From Rhizobium favelukesii (GTDB lineage Bacteria; Pseudomonadota; Alphaproteobacteria; Rhizobiales; Rhizobiaceae), in contig NZ_HG916852.1 of the NCBI RefSeq assembly GCF_000577275.2, forward strand, positions 4,131,306 to 4,195,305: 64,000 nucleotides of DNA, in the 5' to 3' direction. Below are positions 57,376 to 64,000 of this stretch, one piece after another (position 1 is the first letter of the stretch; each line of letters begins with the position of its first letter). The translations under genes and the position numbers were made by a program. A model generated the notes under the pieces. The model saw nothing but the letters and a program-made list of their open reading frames with translations, did no database searches and was not told the DNA's origin.

Positions 57376-59250
57376 TCAGGCGGATGTCGCAACGTCCATA
57401 GAGCCGCGTCGCAGGTGCACAAGCAGCAGCGAAATGGCAGCAGGCGTCATCCCATCAATCTTGGTCGCCTGCGCAAGGTTGTAGGGGCGGACGCTGCGCA
57501 ACTTCTGCTTTAGCTCGTTAGATAGGCCAGAAAGCACGTCAAAATCGAAGTCGGCCGGTATCAGGCGATCCTCATCTCGTTTCACATGAGCGACATCCGC
57601 AGATTGCCGCTGCATGTAAACGGCATAACTCGCTTCGATCTCCAAGGCTTCAGCCACGCGGTTACCAATCTCTGCCAGCGCCGGCCAAATCTGTTTAAGA
57701 TGCTCCAGGTTATAATCCGGATAGGACAGGAGATCGTAAGCCGAGCGTCGTTGGCCGTCCTGGTTCAGCTTGAGACCAAAGCGGCCTGCTTCGCTTGGCG
57801 TCACAGAGAGCGCCGTTAGTTTGGCGCGACCCGCATCCAGCGCATCGCAATATGCCTGAAAGCGATCCCGCCGGTCTGCAGAGGCCGTGCCTATCTGAAT
57901 TGCCAGAGGCGTCAGACGGATATCCGCATTGTCCGCTCTTAGCGACAACCGGTACTCGGCACGAGATGTAAACATACGGTACGGCTCCGCCACACCACGA
58001 GACGTCAGATCATCGATCATCACCCCGATATAGGAATCGGTCCTGCTGAAGCGCACTTCGTCCTGGCCGCCAGCCAAACGCGCCGCATTGATTCCTGCGA
58101 CAAGACCCTGTGCCGCCGCCTCCTCGTATCCGGTGGTCCCATTTATCTGGCCAGCCAGGAACAGGCCCGGCATTTTTTTAACTTCAAGGGATGGTTTCAA
58201 TTCGCGCGGATCCACATGATCGTATTCGATTGCATAGCCGGGCTGCAGAATCCGAACACGTTCGAGACCGGGAATCGTACGAATGAATGCATTCTGTATC
58301 TCAGCGGGCAGGGACGTGGAGATGCCGTTCGGATAGACTGTGTCATCGTCGAGGCCTTCCGGCTCAAGAAACACCTGATGTCCATCGCGCTCGCCAAACT
58401 TGACGAGTTTGTCCTCGATTGATGGGCAATAACGCGGTCCAACCCCTTCGATCTGCCCTGAGTACATTGCCGAGCGTTTCAGGTTCTCGACGATGATACG
58501 ATGGGTTGCCTCGGTCGTGCGCGTGACGCCGCATTCGATCTGAGGGTTTGAGATATGATCAGTCATGAATGAGAAAGGGACGGGCTCTTCATCAGCGCCC
58601 TGCCGGCCGACACTTTCCCAATCAATGCTCGTTCCATCCAGCCGCGCCGGCGTACCGGTCTTCAAACGTCCGAGACGAAGACCCAAACTCAAGAGTGTCT
58701 GAGAAAGACCAACGGATGGCGCCTCGCCAACGCGACCAGCCGGTATCTTCTGATCGCCGATATGAATGAGCCCTCGTAGGAAAGTACCGGTTGTCAGGAC
58801 GACCGATGTGCAGGAGAGAATCTGGCTATCTTTCATGACAACAGCCGCAACCCGACCATCCCTTATGGATAGATCGCAGGCATCCCCCTCGAGCACGGTG
58901 AGATTCCCGATGCTCTCAACTTCCGCGAGCATCGCCTGTCGATAAAGCTTTCGATCAGCCTGCGTGCGCGGGCCGCGAACAGCTGGTCCCTTCTTCCTAT
59001 TCAGCATCCGGAATTGAATACCGGCAGCGTCGGCAACCCGACCCATGAGCCCATCCATGGCATCGATCTCTCGAACGAGGTGGCCCTTACCAAGTCCGCC
59101 AATCGCTGGATTGCACGACATGATTCCAATGGTATCGCGCCGATGGGTCACCAACGCCGTCTTAGCGCCAAGGCGCGCTGCGCCGGCAGCGGCTTCGCAT
59201 CCCGCATGCCCGCCACCGATGACGATGACATCGAACCGTGAGGTGTTCAT
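57376..59250 (-). CDS. mnmG: tRNA wobble-uridine modification FAD protein MnmG (GidA)
   Basis: Works with MnmE to place carboxymethylaminomethyl on U34 of tRNAs. ATG at 59250 is chosen because AGGAGCTTGAAT precedes it (a TTG two codons upstream is the other option). 624 residues: FAD motif [12 protein letters not shown] at 10-21, [30 protein letters not shown] segment ([15 protein letters not shown]), [16 protein letters not shown], and FTSRAEYRL. Two parS sites lie directly upstream. Confidence 0.96.
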   Translation of the reverse strand: MNTSRFDVIVIGGGHAGCEAAAGAARLGAKTALVTHRRDTIGIMSCNPAIGGLGKGHLVREIDAMDGLMGRVADAAGIQFRMLNRKKGPAVRGPRTQADRKLYRQAMLAEVESIGNLTVLEGDACDLSIRDGRVAAVVMKDSQILSCTSVVLTTGTFLRGLIHIGDQKIPAGRVGEAPSVGLSQTLLSLGLRLGRLKTGTPARLDGTSIDWESVGRQGADEEPVPFSFMTDHISNPQIECGVTRTTEATHRIIVENLKRSAMYSGQIEGVGPRYCPSIEDKLVKFGERDGHQVFLEPEGLDDDTVYPNGISTSLPAEIQNAFIRTIPGLERVRILQPGYAIEYDHVDPRELKPSLEVKKMPGLFLAGQINGTTGYEEAAAQGLVAGINAARLAGGQDEVRFSRTDSYIGVMIDDLTSRGVAEPYRMFTSRAEYRLSLRADNADIRLTPLAIQIGTASADRRDRFQAYCDALDAGRAKLTALSVTPSEAGRFGLKLNQDGQRRSAYDLLSYPDYNLEHLKQIWPALAEIGNRVAEALEIEASYAVYMQRQSADVAHVKRDEDRLIPADFDFDVLSGLSNELKQKLRSVRPYNLAQATKIDGMTPAAISLLLVHLRRGSMDVATSA

Positions 59251-59304
59251 ATTCAAGCTCCTGAGATCGTCAGGTGATGAGCGATGTCATCGGGCGAGTC
59301 AAGG

Positions 59305-59320
59305 CGTTTCACGTGAAACC
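59305..59320. promoter_or_regulatory. parS-like site upstream of mnmG
   Basis: CGTTTCACGTGAAACC: the inner 14 bases are a perfect parS core; only the outermost pair differs. It lies 55 bases before the mnmG start. Confidence 0.88.
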
Positions 59321-59342
59321 AAGCGCCAGGGTGCGATTTGGA

Positions 59343-59358
59343 TGTTTCACGTGAATCA
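59343..59358. promoter_or_regulatory. parS-like site overlapping the mnmE stop
   Basis: TGTTTCACGTGAATCA, one mismatch from parS. The mismatched end supplies the TGA stop of mnmE (59356-59358). It is 22 bases from the neighbouring parS-like site. Confidence 0.8.
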
Positions 59359-60669
59359 TTTTCCGATACAGAATTCCCCAAAGATTACATCAAGCAGGTT
59401 CTCGACATCAACGCGTCCTGTCACGCGTCCTAAGGCCTCGCCGGCCGCGCGGAGATCCTCTGCCCGCAGATCCAGGCCTCGATTTGGAGCACACAAGGAC
59501 GCCCGCAGAGCCATCAATGACTTCGTCAGCGAATCCCTATGGCGCGCGCGGCTCGGGATCGCCATCGAGTGCGGATGCACTTTTGCCTTGAGACGCTGCA
59601 CGATCAAGGCTCGAAGCATATCGAGGCCGGTCCCATCTGCGGTCGAGATCACGAGGTCATAGTCTCGCACACTTCGACGAGGCAGATCACATTTCGTGCC
59701 CACTAACACTGCGCCATTGAGGTTCTCGGCGATTGCGGTATCTACCGAAAGGTCCTCGATATAGATCAACAAGTCCGCTTCCGCGATCGTTCTCTCTGCG
59801 CGCCGAATCCCCTCGCGTTCGACGATTTCGTCCGTATCGCGAAGGCCTGCGGTATCGTAGAGCTTCACAAGGTAGCCGTCCACGTTCAGATCTACCTGCA
59901 GCACATCTCTTGTTGTACCAGCGATATCAGTGACGATCGCTACGTCACGCTTCGCCAGGGCATTCATGAGGCTGGATTTGCCGGCGTTCGGCCTTCCTGC
60001 GATGACGATCTTGAATCCATCGCGGATGATCTCGCCGGCCTGCAGTTGCTCGAGATGGCTCGCCATCTCCTCTATCAATCGCGCCACGTCCGTCCAAACT
60101 TGGTCGGATACAGAGCCTGGTACATCTTCCTCATCTGGAAAATCCAGCTCGGCCTCGATCAGCGCTCGGGCACGCGTCAGTCGCTCGGACCAGCCATAAT
60201 AGATCGACGAAAGGCCACCGGAGCTCTGCTCGACAGCAAGACGTCGCTGCATCTCCGTTTCGGCCGCGATGAGATCCGCCAAGCCCTCGATCTCGATCAG
60301 ATCCAGCTTCCCATTCTCAAAGGCTCGCCGTGAGAATTCTCCTGGCGTTGCCGGCCGCAGGTTTTGGAATTCAGCGAGTTCGCGGTGCAAGGCATCAACA
60401 ACCGCGCGGCCGCCATGAAGGTGCAGTTCCGCTACATTTTCGCCGGTGAAGGAATGCGGTGCCGGGAAGAACAGGACGAGACCGGTGTCGATGACGAGAC
60501 CGTTACGAGTCCGAATCGATCGCAATGCTGCCTGTCGCGGCCGGGGTAACTCACCGACGAGAGAGGCAAGAACTGCCGGGGTATCCTCTCCACTGATGCG
60601 AACCACGGCGAGCCCGGCGGGAACGGCGCCACTCGACAGCGCAAATATTGTTTCCTTGTTGGTCAGCAT
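59356..60669 (-). CDS. mnmE: tRNA modification GTPase MnmE (TrmE)
   Basis: Dimeric GTPase, partner of MnmG. ATG at 60669 follows AGGAAG; 437 residues. N-terminal folate-binding domain begins [21 protein letters not shown]; the G domain has [22 protein letters not shown] and DTAGLRDT; the conserved C-terminal CIGK (Cys434) is intact. The parS-like site at 59343 overlaps its stop. Confidence 0.96.
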   Translation of the reverse strand: MLTNKETIFALSSGAVPAGLAVVRISGEDTPAVLASLVGELPRPRQAALRSIRTRNGLVIDTGLVLFFPAPHSFTGENVAELHLHGGRAVVDALHRELAEFQNLRPATPGEFSRRAFENGKLDLIEIEGLADLIAAETEMQRRLAVEQSSGGLSSIYYGWSERLTRARALIEAELDFPDEEDVPGSVSDQVWTDVARLIEEMASHLEQLQAGEIIRDGFKIVIAGRPNAGKSSLMNALAKRDVAIVTDIAGTTRDVLQVDLNVDGYLVKLYDTAGLRDTDEIVEREGIRRAERTIAEADLLIYIEDLSVDTAIAENLNGAVLVGTKCDLPRRSVRDYDLVISTADGTGLDMLRALIVQRLKAKVHPHSMAIPSRARHRDSLTKSLMALRASLCAPNRGLDLRAEDLRAAGEALGRVTGRVDVENLLDVIFGEFCIGK

Positions 60670-60708
60670 CTTCCTTCTCCAGTTCAAGGCTGAAGAGAAC
60701 ATCTGTTA

Positions 60709-60742
60709 CAAACGACAAAGCCGGCCACGCTGTGACCGGCTT
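60709..60742 (-). terminator. Terminator-like hairpin between rho and mnmE
   Basis: AAGCCGGCCAC / GTGACCGGCTT (one mismatch, 3-base loop). On the minus strand it is followed by TTTGTCGTTT, a broken T-run. Placed to end rho transcription before mnmE. Confidence 0.65.
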
Positions 60743-60765
60743 GATCTAGAGAATCCGGCTAAGCA

Positions 60766-62031
60766 CTACGTATTCATCGAGTCGAAGAAATCTGGGTTGT
60801 TCTTCGTCTGCTTCAGCTTGTCGATTAGGAATTCTATCGCGTCGGTCGTTCCCATCGGAGCCAAGATGCGGCGCAACACGAAGATCTTCTGCAGATCCTG
60901 ACGCGGCACCAGCAAATCTTCCTTACGTGTACCGGACTTCAGGATATCCATTGCCGGGAAAATGCGTTTGTCGGCAACCTTGCGGTCGAGAACGATTTCA
61001 GAGTTACCGGTTCCCTTGAACTCTTCAAAGATCACTTCGTCCATGCGGCTGCCGGTATCGATAAGAGCGGTCGCGATGATCGTCAGCGAGCCACCTTCCT
61101 CGATATTACGCGCAGCGCCGAAAAAGCGCTTCGGTCGCTGCAGGGCGTTTGCGTCGACACCACCCGTGAGAACCTTGCCAGAGGAGGGGACGACAGTGTT
61201 GTAGGCGCGGCCCAAACGCGTGATCGAATCGAGCAGGATGACAACGTCGCGGCCGTGCTCCACAAGACGCTTTGCCTTCTCGATGACCATTTCAGCCACC
61301 TGGACGTGGCGCACAGCAGGTTCGTCGAACGTCGACGAAATGACTTCGCCGCGGACCGAACGCTGCATATCCGTGACTTCCTCGGGACGTTCGTCGATGA
61401 GGAGTACGATGAGATAGCACTCGGGGTGATTCGCAGTGATCGAATGCGCGATGTTCTGGAGCAGAACAGTCTTACCCGTGCGCGGCGGTGCGACGATCAG
61501 TCCACGCTGGCCTTTGCCGAGCGGCGCGACGAGATCGATGACGCGCGGCGAAAGATCCTTGGACGTTGGGAGATCCAACTCCATCCTGAAGCGATCGTTC
61601 GGATAAAGTGGCGTCAGATTGTCGAAGTGCACCTTGTGACGAATCTTCTCGGGATCGTCGAAATTGATCGTATTGACTTTCAGGAGCGCGAAATAGCGTT
61701 CGCCTTCCTTCGGCCCGCGAATTGGACCCTCGACAGTGTCGCCGGTCTTCAGCGAGAAACGGCGGATCTGGGAAGGCGAGATATAGATATCGTCTGGGCC
61801 CGGAAGATAGTTGGCATTGGCCGAGCGCAGGAAGCCAAAACCATCCTGAAGCACTTCAACGACGCCTTCGCCGATGATCTCCACATCCTGGCTCGCAAGC
61901 ACCTTTAGTATGGCAAACATCAATTCCTGTTTGCGCATTGTGCTCGCATTTTCGACCTCGAGCGATTCGGCAAATGCCAGCAGATCCGTCGGGGACTTAC
62001 TCTTAAGTTCTTGAAGCTTCATTTCAGCCAT
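60766..62031 (-). CDS. rho: Transcription termination factor Rho
   Basis: Hexameric RNA helicase ending transcription, 421 residues. RNA-binding domain with [33 protein letters not shown] segment (residues about 68-96), then the ATPase with Walker [25 protein letters not shown] (Walker B region) and the Q/R loop near [11 protein letters not shown]. Standard length. A sigma-70-like promoter sits just before the start. hemJ lies 190 bases upstream. Confidence 0.97.
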   Translation of the reverse strand: MAEMKLQELKSKSPTDLLAFAESLEVENASTMRKQELMFAILKVLASQDVEIIGEGVVEVLQDGFGFLRSANANYLPGPDDIYISPSQIRRFSLKTGDTVEGPIRGPKEGERYFALLKVNTINFDDPEKIRHKVHFDNLTPLYPNDRFRMELDLPTSKDLSPRVIDLVAPLGKGQRGLIVAPPRTGKTVLLQNIAHSITANHPECYLIVLLIDERPEEVTDMQRSVRGEVISSTFDEPAVRHVQVAEMVIEKAKRLVEHGRDVVILLDSITRLGRAYNTVVPSSGKVLTGGVDANALQRPKRFFGAARNIEEGGSLTIIATALIDTGSRMDEVIFEEFKGTGNSEIVLDRKVADKRIFPAMDILKSGTRKEDLLVPRQDLQKIFVLRRILAPMGTTDAIEFLIDKLKQTKNNPDFFDSMNT

Positions 62032-62045
62032 GAAGTGACCATTAC

Positions 62046-62074
62046 TCTATAATTCTGGGGGGAGGCGATGTCGA
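62046..62074 (-). promoter_or_regulatory. Possible rho promoter with very short leader
   Basis: On the minus strand, TCGACA (62074-62069), 17 bases, TATAGA (62051-62046), 14 bases before the ATG. If real, the rho mRNA would have a leader of under 10 bases and no ribosome site. Confidence 0.4.
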
Positions 62075-62221
62075 GGCTGTAACCGGTCCTGCGAAGAGAT
62101 CGCAGACGATCGAACTTTACATACATGCCACAAGGATGAGGTGGAGCGAAAATAGCGAGTAAGGATCACCGCCGCAAGGGGGCTGCTTAAAATGAAGCAA
62201 ATTTAACCGAACAACGTTTTC

Positions 62222-62758
62222 TCAGAAGGGCTTGACCACCACCAGAATGACAATCGCGACCATCAACAGGGTTGGCGCCTCGTTCATGAAACGCCAGTAG
62301 CGCGCCGGCCTGCGGTTCTCATCACGCTCGAACGCTCGCGCCGCGCGGGAAAAAAAGACGTGCACGGCCGTCAAGAGCACAACGAGACCAATCTTCGCGT
62401 GCAGCCAGCCACCCTGAAAGCCATAGACCGACCAAGCGAGATAAAGCCCAAAGATCCAGGTTAGCATCATTGCCGGGTTCATGATCACCTTCAGCAAACG
62501 CCGCTCCATGACCTTGAAGGTTTCCGACTGTATGGAACCCGGCTCAGCATCGGTATGATAGATGAAAAGCCGCGGCATGTAGAAAAGACCCGCCATCCAC
62601 GAAATCACCGCGATGACATGAAGAGCCTTGATCCAGAGGTAGAGATCATCCGGATTCCAGACAAACAGCCCCACGGCCAGAAGCACGACAAACAGGATCG
62701 CGAAATGGGCGCGGCGACGCGCATAGGCGCCGGGCTTCTCATCGGTCTGCTTTCCCAT
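62222..62758 (-). CDS. hemJ: Protoporphyrinogen oxidase HemJ
   Basis: Membrane enzyme oxidising protoporphyrinogen IX, the step before iron insertion in heme synthesis, in bacteria lacking HemG/HemY. 178 residues with four or five helices and the family pattern LWIKALHVIAVISWMAGLFYMPRLFIYH, NPAMMLTWIFGLYL, and WLHAKIGLVVLLTAVH with conserved His residues. Three bases after hemE, so co-transcribed and co-functional. Confidence 0.93.
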   Translation of the reverse strand: MGKQTDEKPGAYARRRAHFAILFVVLLAVGLFVWNPDDLYLWIKALHVIAVISWMAGLFYMPRLFIYHTDAEPGSIQSETFKVMERRLLKVIMNPAMMLTWIFGLYLAWSVYGFQGGWLHAKIGLVVLLTAVHVFFSRAARAFERDENRRPARYWRFMNEAPTLLMVAIVILVVVKPF

Positions 62759-62761
62759 GAA

Positions 62762-63796
62762 CTAGCGCCTCCAACTGCGGACCTGGTCCACGAGCAGCTG
62801 GACATTCCGAGGGTCGGCCTGTGGCGTGATCCCATGCCCGAGATTGAATATCAGCGGGCCGTCGCCGAGCCTGTCGAGAATATCGTTGATTCCCTCCGAA
62901 AGCGCTGCGCCGCCGGCGACGACACGCATCGGATCGAGATTGCCTTGTACGGCTCCGTCCCTCTGCAGTTCCACAGCAAAATCCAGAGGCACTGACCAAT
63001 CGAGCCCGATCGCATCCGCCTTCGTTTTCTGGCGGTAGTCCTTCAGCAGGAACCCGGCTCCCTTGGCGAAGGAAATGACCCGAGCGTTCGGCCGCCGCGC
63101 CTTGATAGACGCAATCATCCGCGCAACAGGCTTCACTGCGAATGCCTCAAATTCCCGCTCACCGAGAACGCCAGCCCAGGAATCGAAGATCTGGACCGCA
63201 TCGGCCCCTGCATCGATCTGCGCAACCAGGTAGTCGGCTGACACCTCAGCCAATACCGCGAGCAGGCGTTCGAAGGCCTTCGGATACTTGTAGCCAAAGA
63301 GCCTGGCCGGAGCCTGATCGGGCGTACCATGGCCGGCAATCATATAGGTGGCAACCGTCCATGGAGCGCCGCAGAAGCCAAGCAGGGTCGTCTCGACCGG
63401 CAACTCGCTTCGCAGGCGCCCGACTGTTTCCAGAACCGGCTTCAGGTAGTCGATGACACGATCGGTCTCTATCCGGGCGATTGCGGCTTCATCGATTGGA
63501 TCCATCTCCGGGCCATGCCCCTCGGTGAAGCGAACGTTGCGCTTCATCGCATCCGGGATCACAAGGATATCGGAAAAGAGAATGGCTGCGTCAAAGCCGT
63601 AGCGGCGGATGGGCTGAAGAGTGACCTCCACTGCATGCTCAGGCGTATAACAGAGATCAAGGAAACTTCCGGCCTTCGCGCGCGTTTCCCGGTACTCTGG
63701 CAGATATCGCCCTGCCTGTCTCATCAGCCAGATTGGGGGAGGGCTGAGCGTCTCGCCGTCCAAGACCCTCATGATTTTCCGGCGGCTCTCACCCAC
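62762..63796 (-). CDS. hemE: Uroporphyrinogen decarboxylase
   Basis: Cytosolic enzyme decarboxylating uroporphyrinogen III to coproporphyrinogen III. 344 residues with [17 protein letters not shown] near the start (active-site Arg), [11 protein letters not shown], and [16 protein letters not shown] start at 63796; ATG eight codons later is the alternative. Its 5' side faces the oriC-like region, as in Caulobacter and Sinorhizobium. Confidence 0.96.
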   Translation of the reverse strand: MGESRRKIMRVLDGETLSPPPIWLMRQAGRYLPEYRETRAKAGSFLDLCYTPEHAVEVTLQPIRRYGFDAAILFSDILVIPDAMKRNVRFTEGHGPEMDPIDEAAIARIETDRVIDYLKPVLETVGRLRSELPVETTLLGFCGAPWTVATYMIAGHGTPDQAPARLFGYKYPKAFERLLAVLAEVSADYLVAQIDAGADAVQIFDSWAGVLGEREFEAFAVKPVARMIASIKARRPNARVISFAKGAGFLLKDYRQKTKADAIGLDWSVPLDFAVELQRDGAVQGNLDPMRVVAGGAALSEGINDILDRLGDGPLIFNLGHGITPQADPRNVQLLVDQVRSWRR

Positions 63797-63876
63797 GCGC
63801 TTCTTCCCTATAAAAAATCAAAGATATTTTAAAAGGTTTCTATTTCTTAGAGTCTGTTTCTATCAAGGATTAAAAT

Positions 63877-63884
63877 CTATCCAC
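63877..63884 (+). promoter_or_regulatory. DnaA-box-like site (CTATCCAC)
   Basis: One base from the TTATCCAC core, at the edge of the AT-rich part. Confidence 0.55.
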
Positions 63885-63952
63885 GCCCGGAGCGTTTTGT
63901 CGCGCCACCGCCGATCCGAAAGGATCGAACGTCCAGTTGTTTGGCGCAAATC

Positions 63953-63960
63953 GTGGATAA
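63953..63960 (-). promoter_or_regulatory. DnaA box (TTATCCAC)
   Basis: Perfect core on the minus strand, in ATCGTGGATAAG. Confidence 0.7.
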
Positions 63961-63984
63961 GTAATAAAATGAAAATCTTTCCAA

Positions 63985-63992
63985 GTGGATAG
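63985..63992 (-). promoter_or_regulatory. DnaA-box-like site (CTATCCAC)
   Basis: Minus-strand site one base from the core, 24 bases after the previous box, same orientation. Confidence 0.55.
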
Positions 63993-64000
63993 AAGATTGC

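Larger units (their letters stand above)
63797..64000. other. Part of the chromosomal replication origin (oriC)
   Basis: Upstream of hemE, an AT-rich stretch (about 63808-63880, with TATAAAAAATC, ATATTTTAAAA) that could be the unwinding element, followed by at least three DnaA-box-like sites and one GAGTC (CcrM) methylation site at 63850-63854. Location upstream of hemE is where oriC maps in related bacteria. The window ends inside it. Confidence 0.75.

Noticed and set aside
57579..57590. GTTTCACATGAG in mnmG as a fifth parS
   Set aside because: Central CG changed and right arm absent; not a palindrome.
63829..63873. TTAA pairs near oriC as CtrA sites
   Set aside because: Two TTAA tetramers occur, but not with the 7-base spacing of the CtrA motif.

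Overview
The window is a 64 kb piece of an alphaproteobacterial chromosome, almost certainly from a Rhizobiaceae member (Rhizobium, Agrobacterium or Ensifer type). The evidence is a 2839-residue cyclic beta-1,2-glucan synthase (NdvB/ChvB), the block htpX-rsmB-heparinase-purH, a DUF1013/TrcR cell-cycle regulator, the 1591-residue NAD-glutamate dehydrogenase, and at the right end the order parB-parA-rsmG-mnmG-mnmE-rho-hemJ-hemE running up to an AT-rich stretch with DnaA boxes. In this order of bacteria oriC lies just upstream of hemE, so the window appears to be one arm leading into the chromosomal origin, with the origin cut by the right edge. No tRNA, rRNA, insertion sequence, prophage or CRISPR array was seen.

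Layout. 0-3.3 kb: the end of a kdp operon (kdpD cut at its 5' end, then kdpE). 3.3-6.1 kb: an orphan SAM methyltransferase, galE, a decayed sulfatase start and a DUF1993 protein. 6.4-10.0 kb: a three-gene sugar ABC importer, probably for myo-inositol, with a GGAA-N6-TTCC IolR-type operator in front and an intrinsic terminator behind. 10.2-16.5 kb: an M19 dipeptidase and a complete five-gene peptide ABC importer, the last four genes translationally coupled. 16.6-17.7 kb: a cluster of very small genes: a 54-residue one-helix membrane protein, a frameshifted micro-protein gene and a DUF1328 protein with an exact EcfG-type stress promoter. 18.0-27.8 kb: ndvB and an OpgC-like acyltransferase, which make and probably decorate periplasmic cyclic glucan.

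28.2-38.3 kb: asd, an MltB-type lytic transglycosylase, beta-carbonic anhydrase, pyridoxal kinase, the large NAD-GDH and a UMF1-type MFS transporter. 38.3-44.2 kb (minus strand): htpX, rsmB, a heparinase-like protein and purH. 44.3-45.0 kb: a DUF1674 (SDHAF4-like) gene and a broken thermonuclease gene. 45.0-50.6 kb: acsA and prpE, both with the lysine that is acyl-regulated in this family, either side of trcR, followed by a YggS-type PLP protein. 50.8-55.0 kb: leuS-lptE-holA. 55.0-63.8 kb: the origin-proximal minus-strand cluster.

The most notable signals are regulatory and architectural. Four parS-like palindromes lie between 48.2 and 59.4 kb. Two are inside genes (prpE and rsmG) and are read in the same frame as Val-Ser-Arg-Glu-Thr; two sit between mnmG and mnmE, one overlapping the mnmE stop. 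Together with parA/parB and the DnaA boxes they define a chromosome-segregation centre about 5-16 kb from oriC. The 16.6-17.7 kb micro-protein cluster, the IolR-like operator and the two gene relics are the other features a routine annotation would probably miss. I did not find a clearly undescribed multi-gene system; most of the window is core chromosome.
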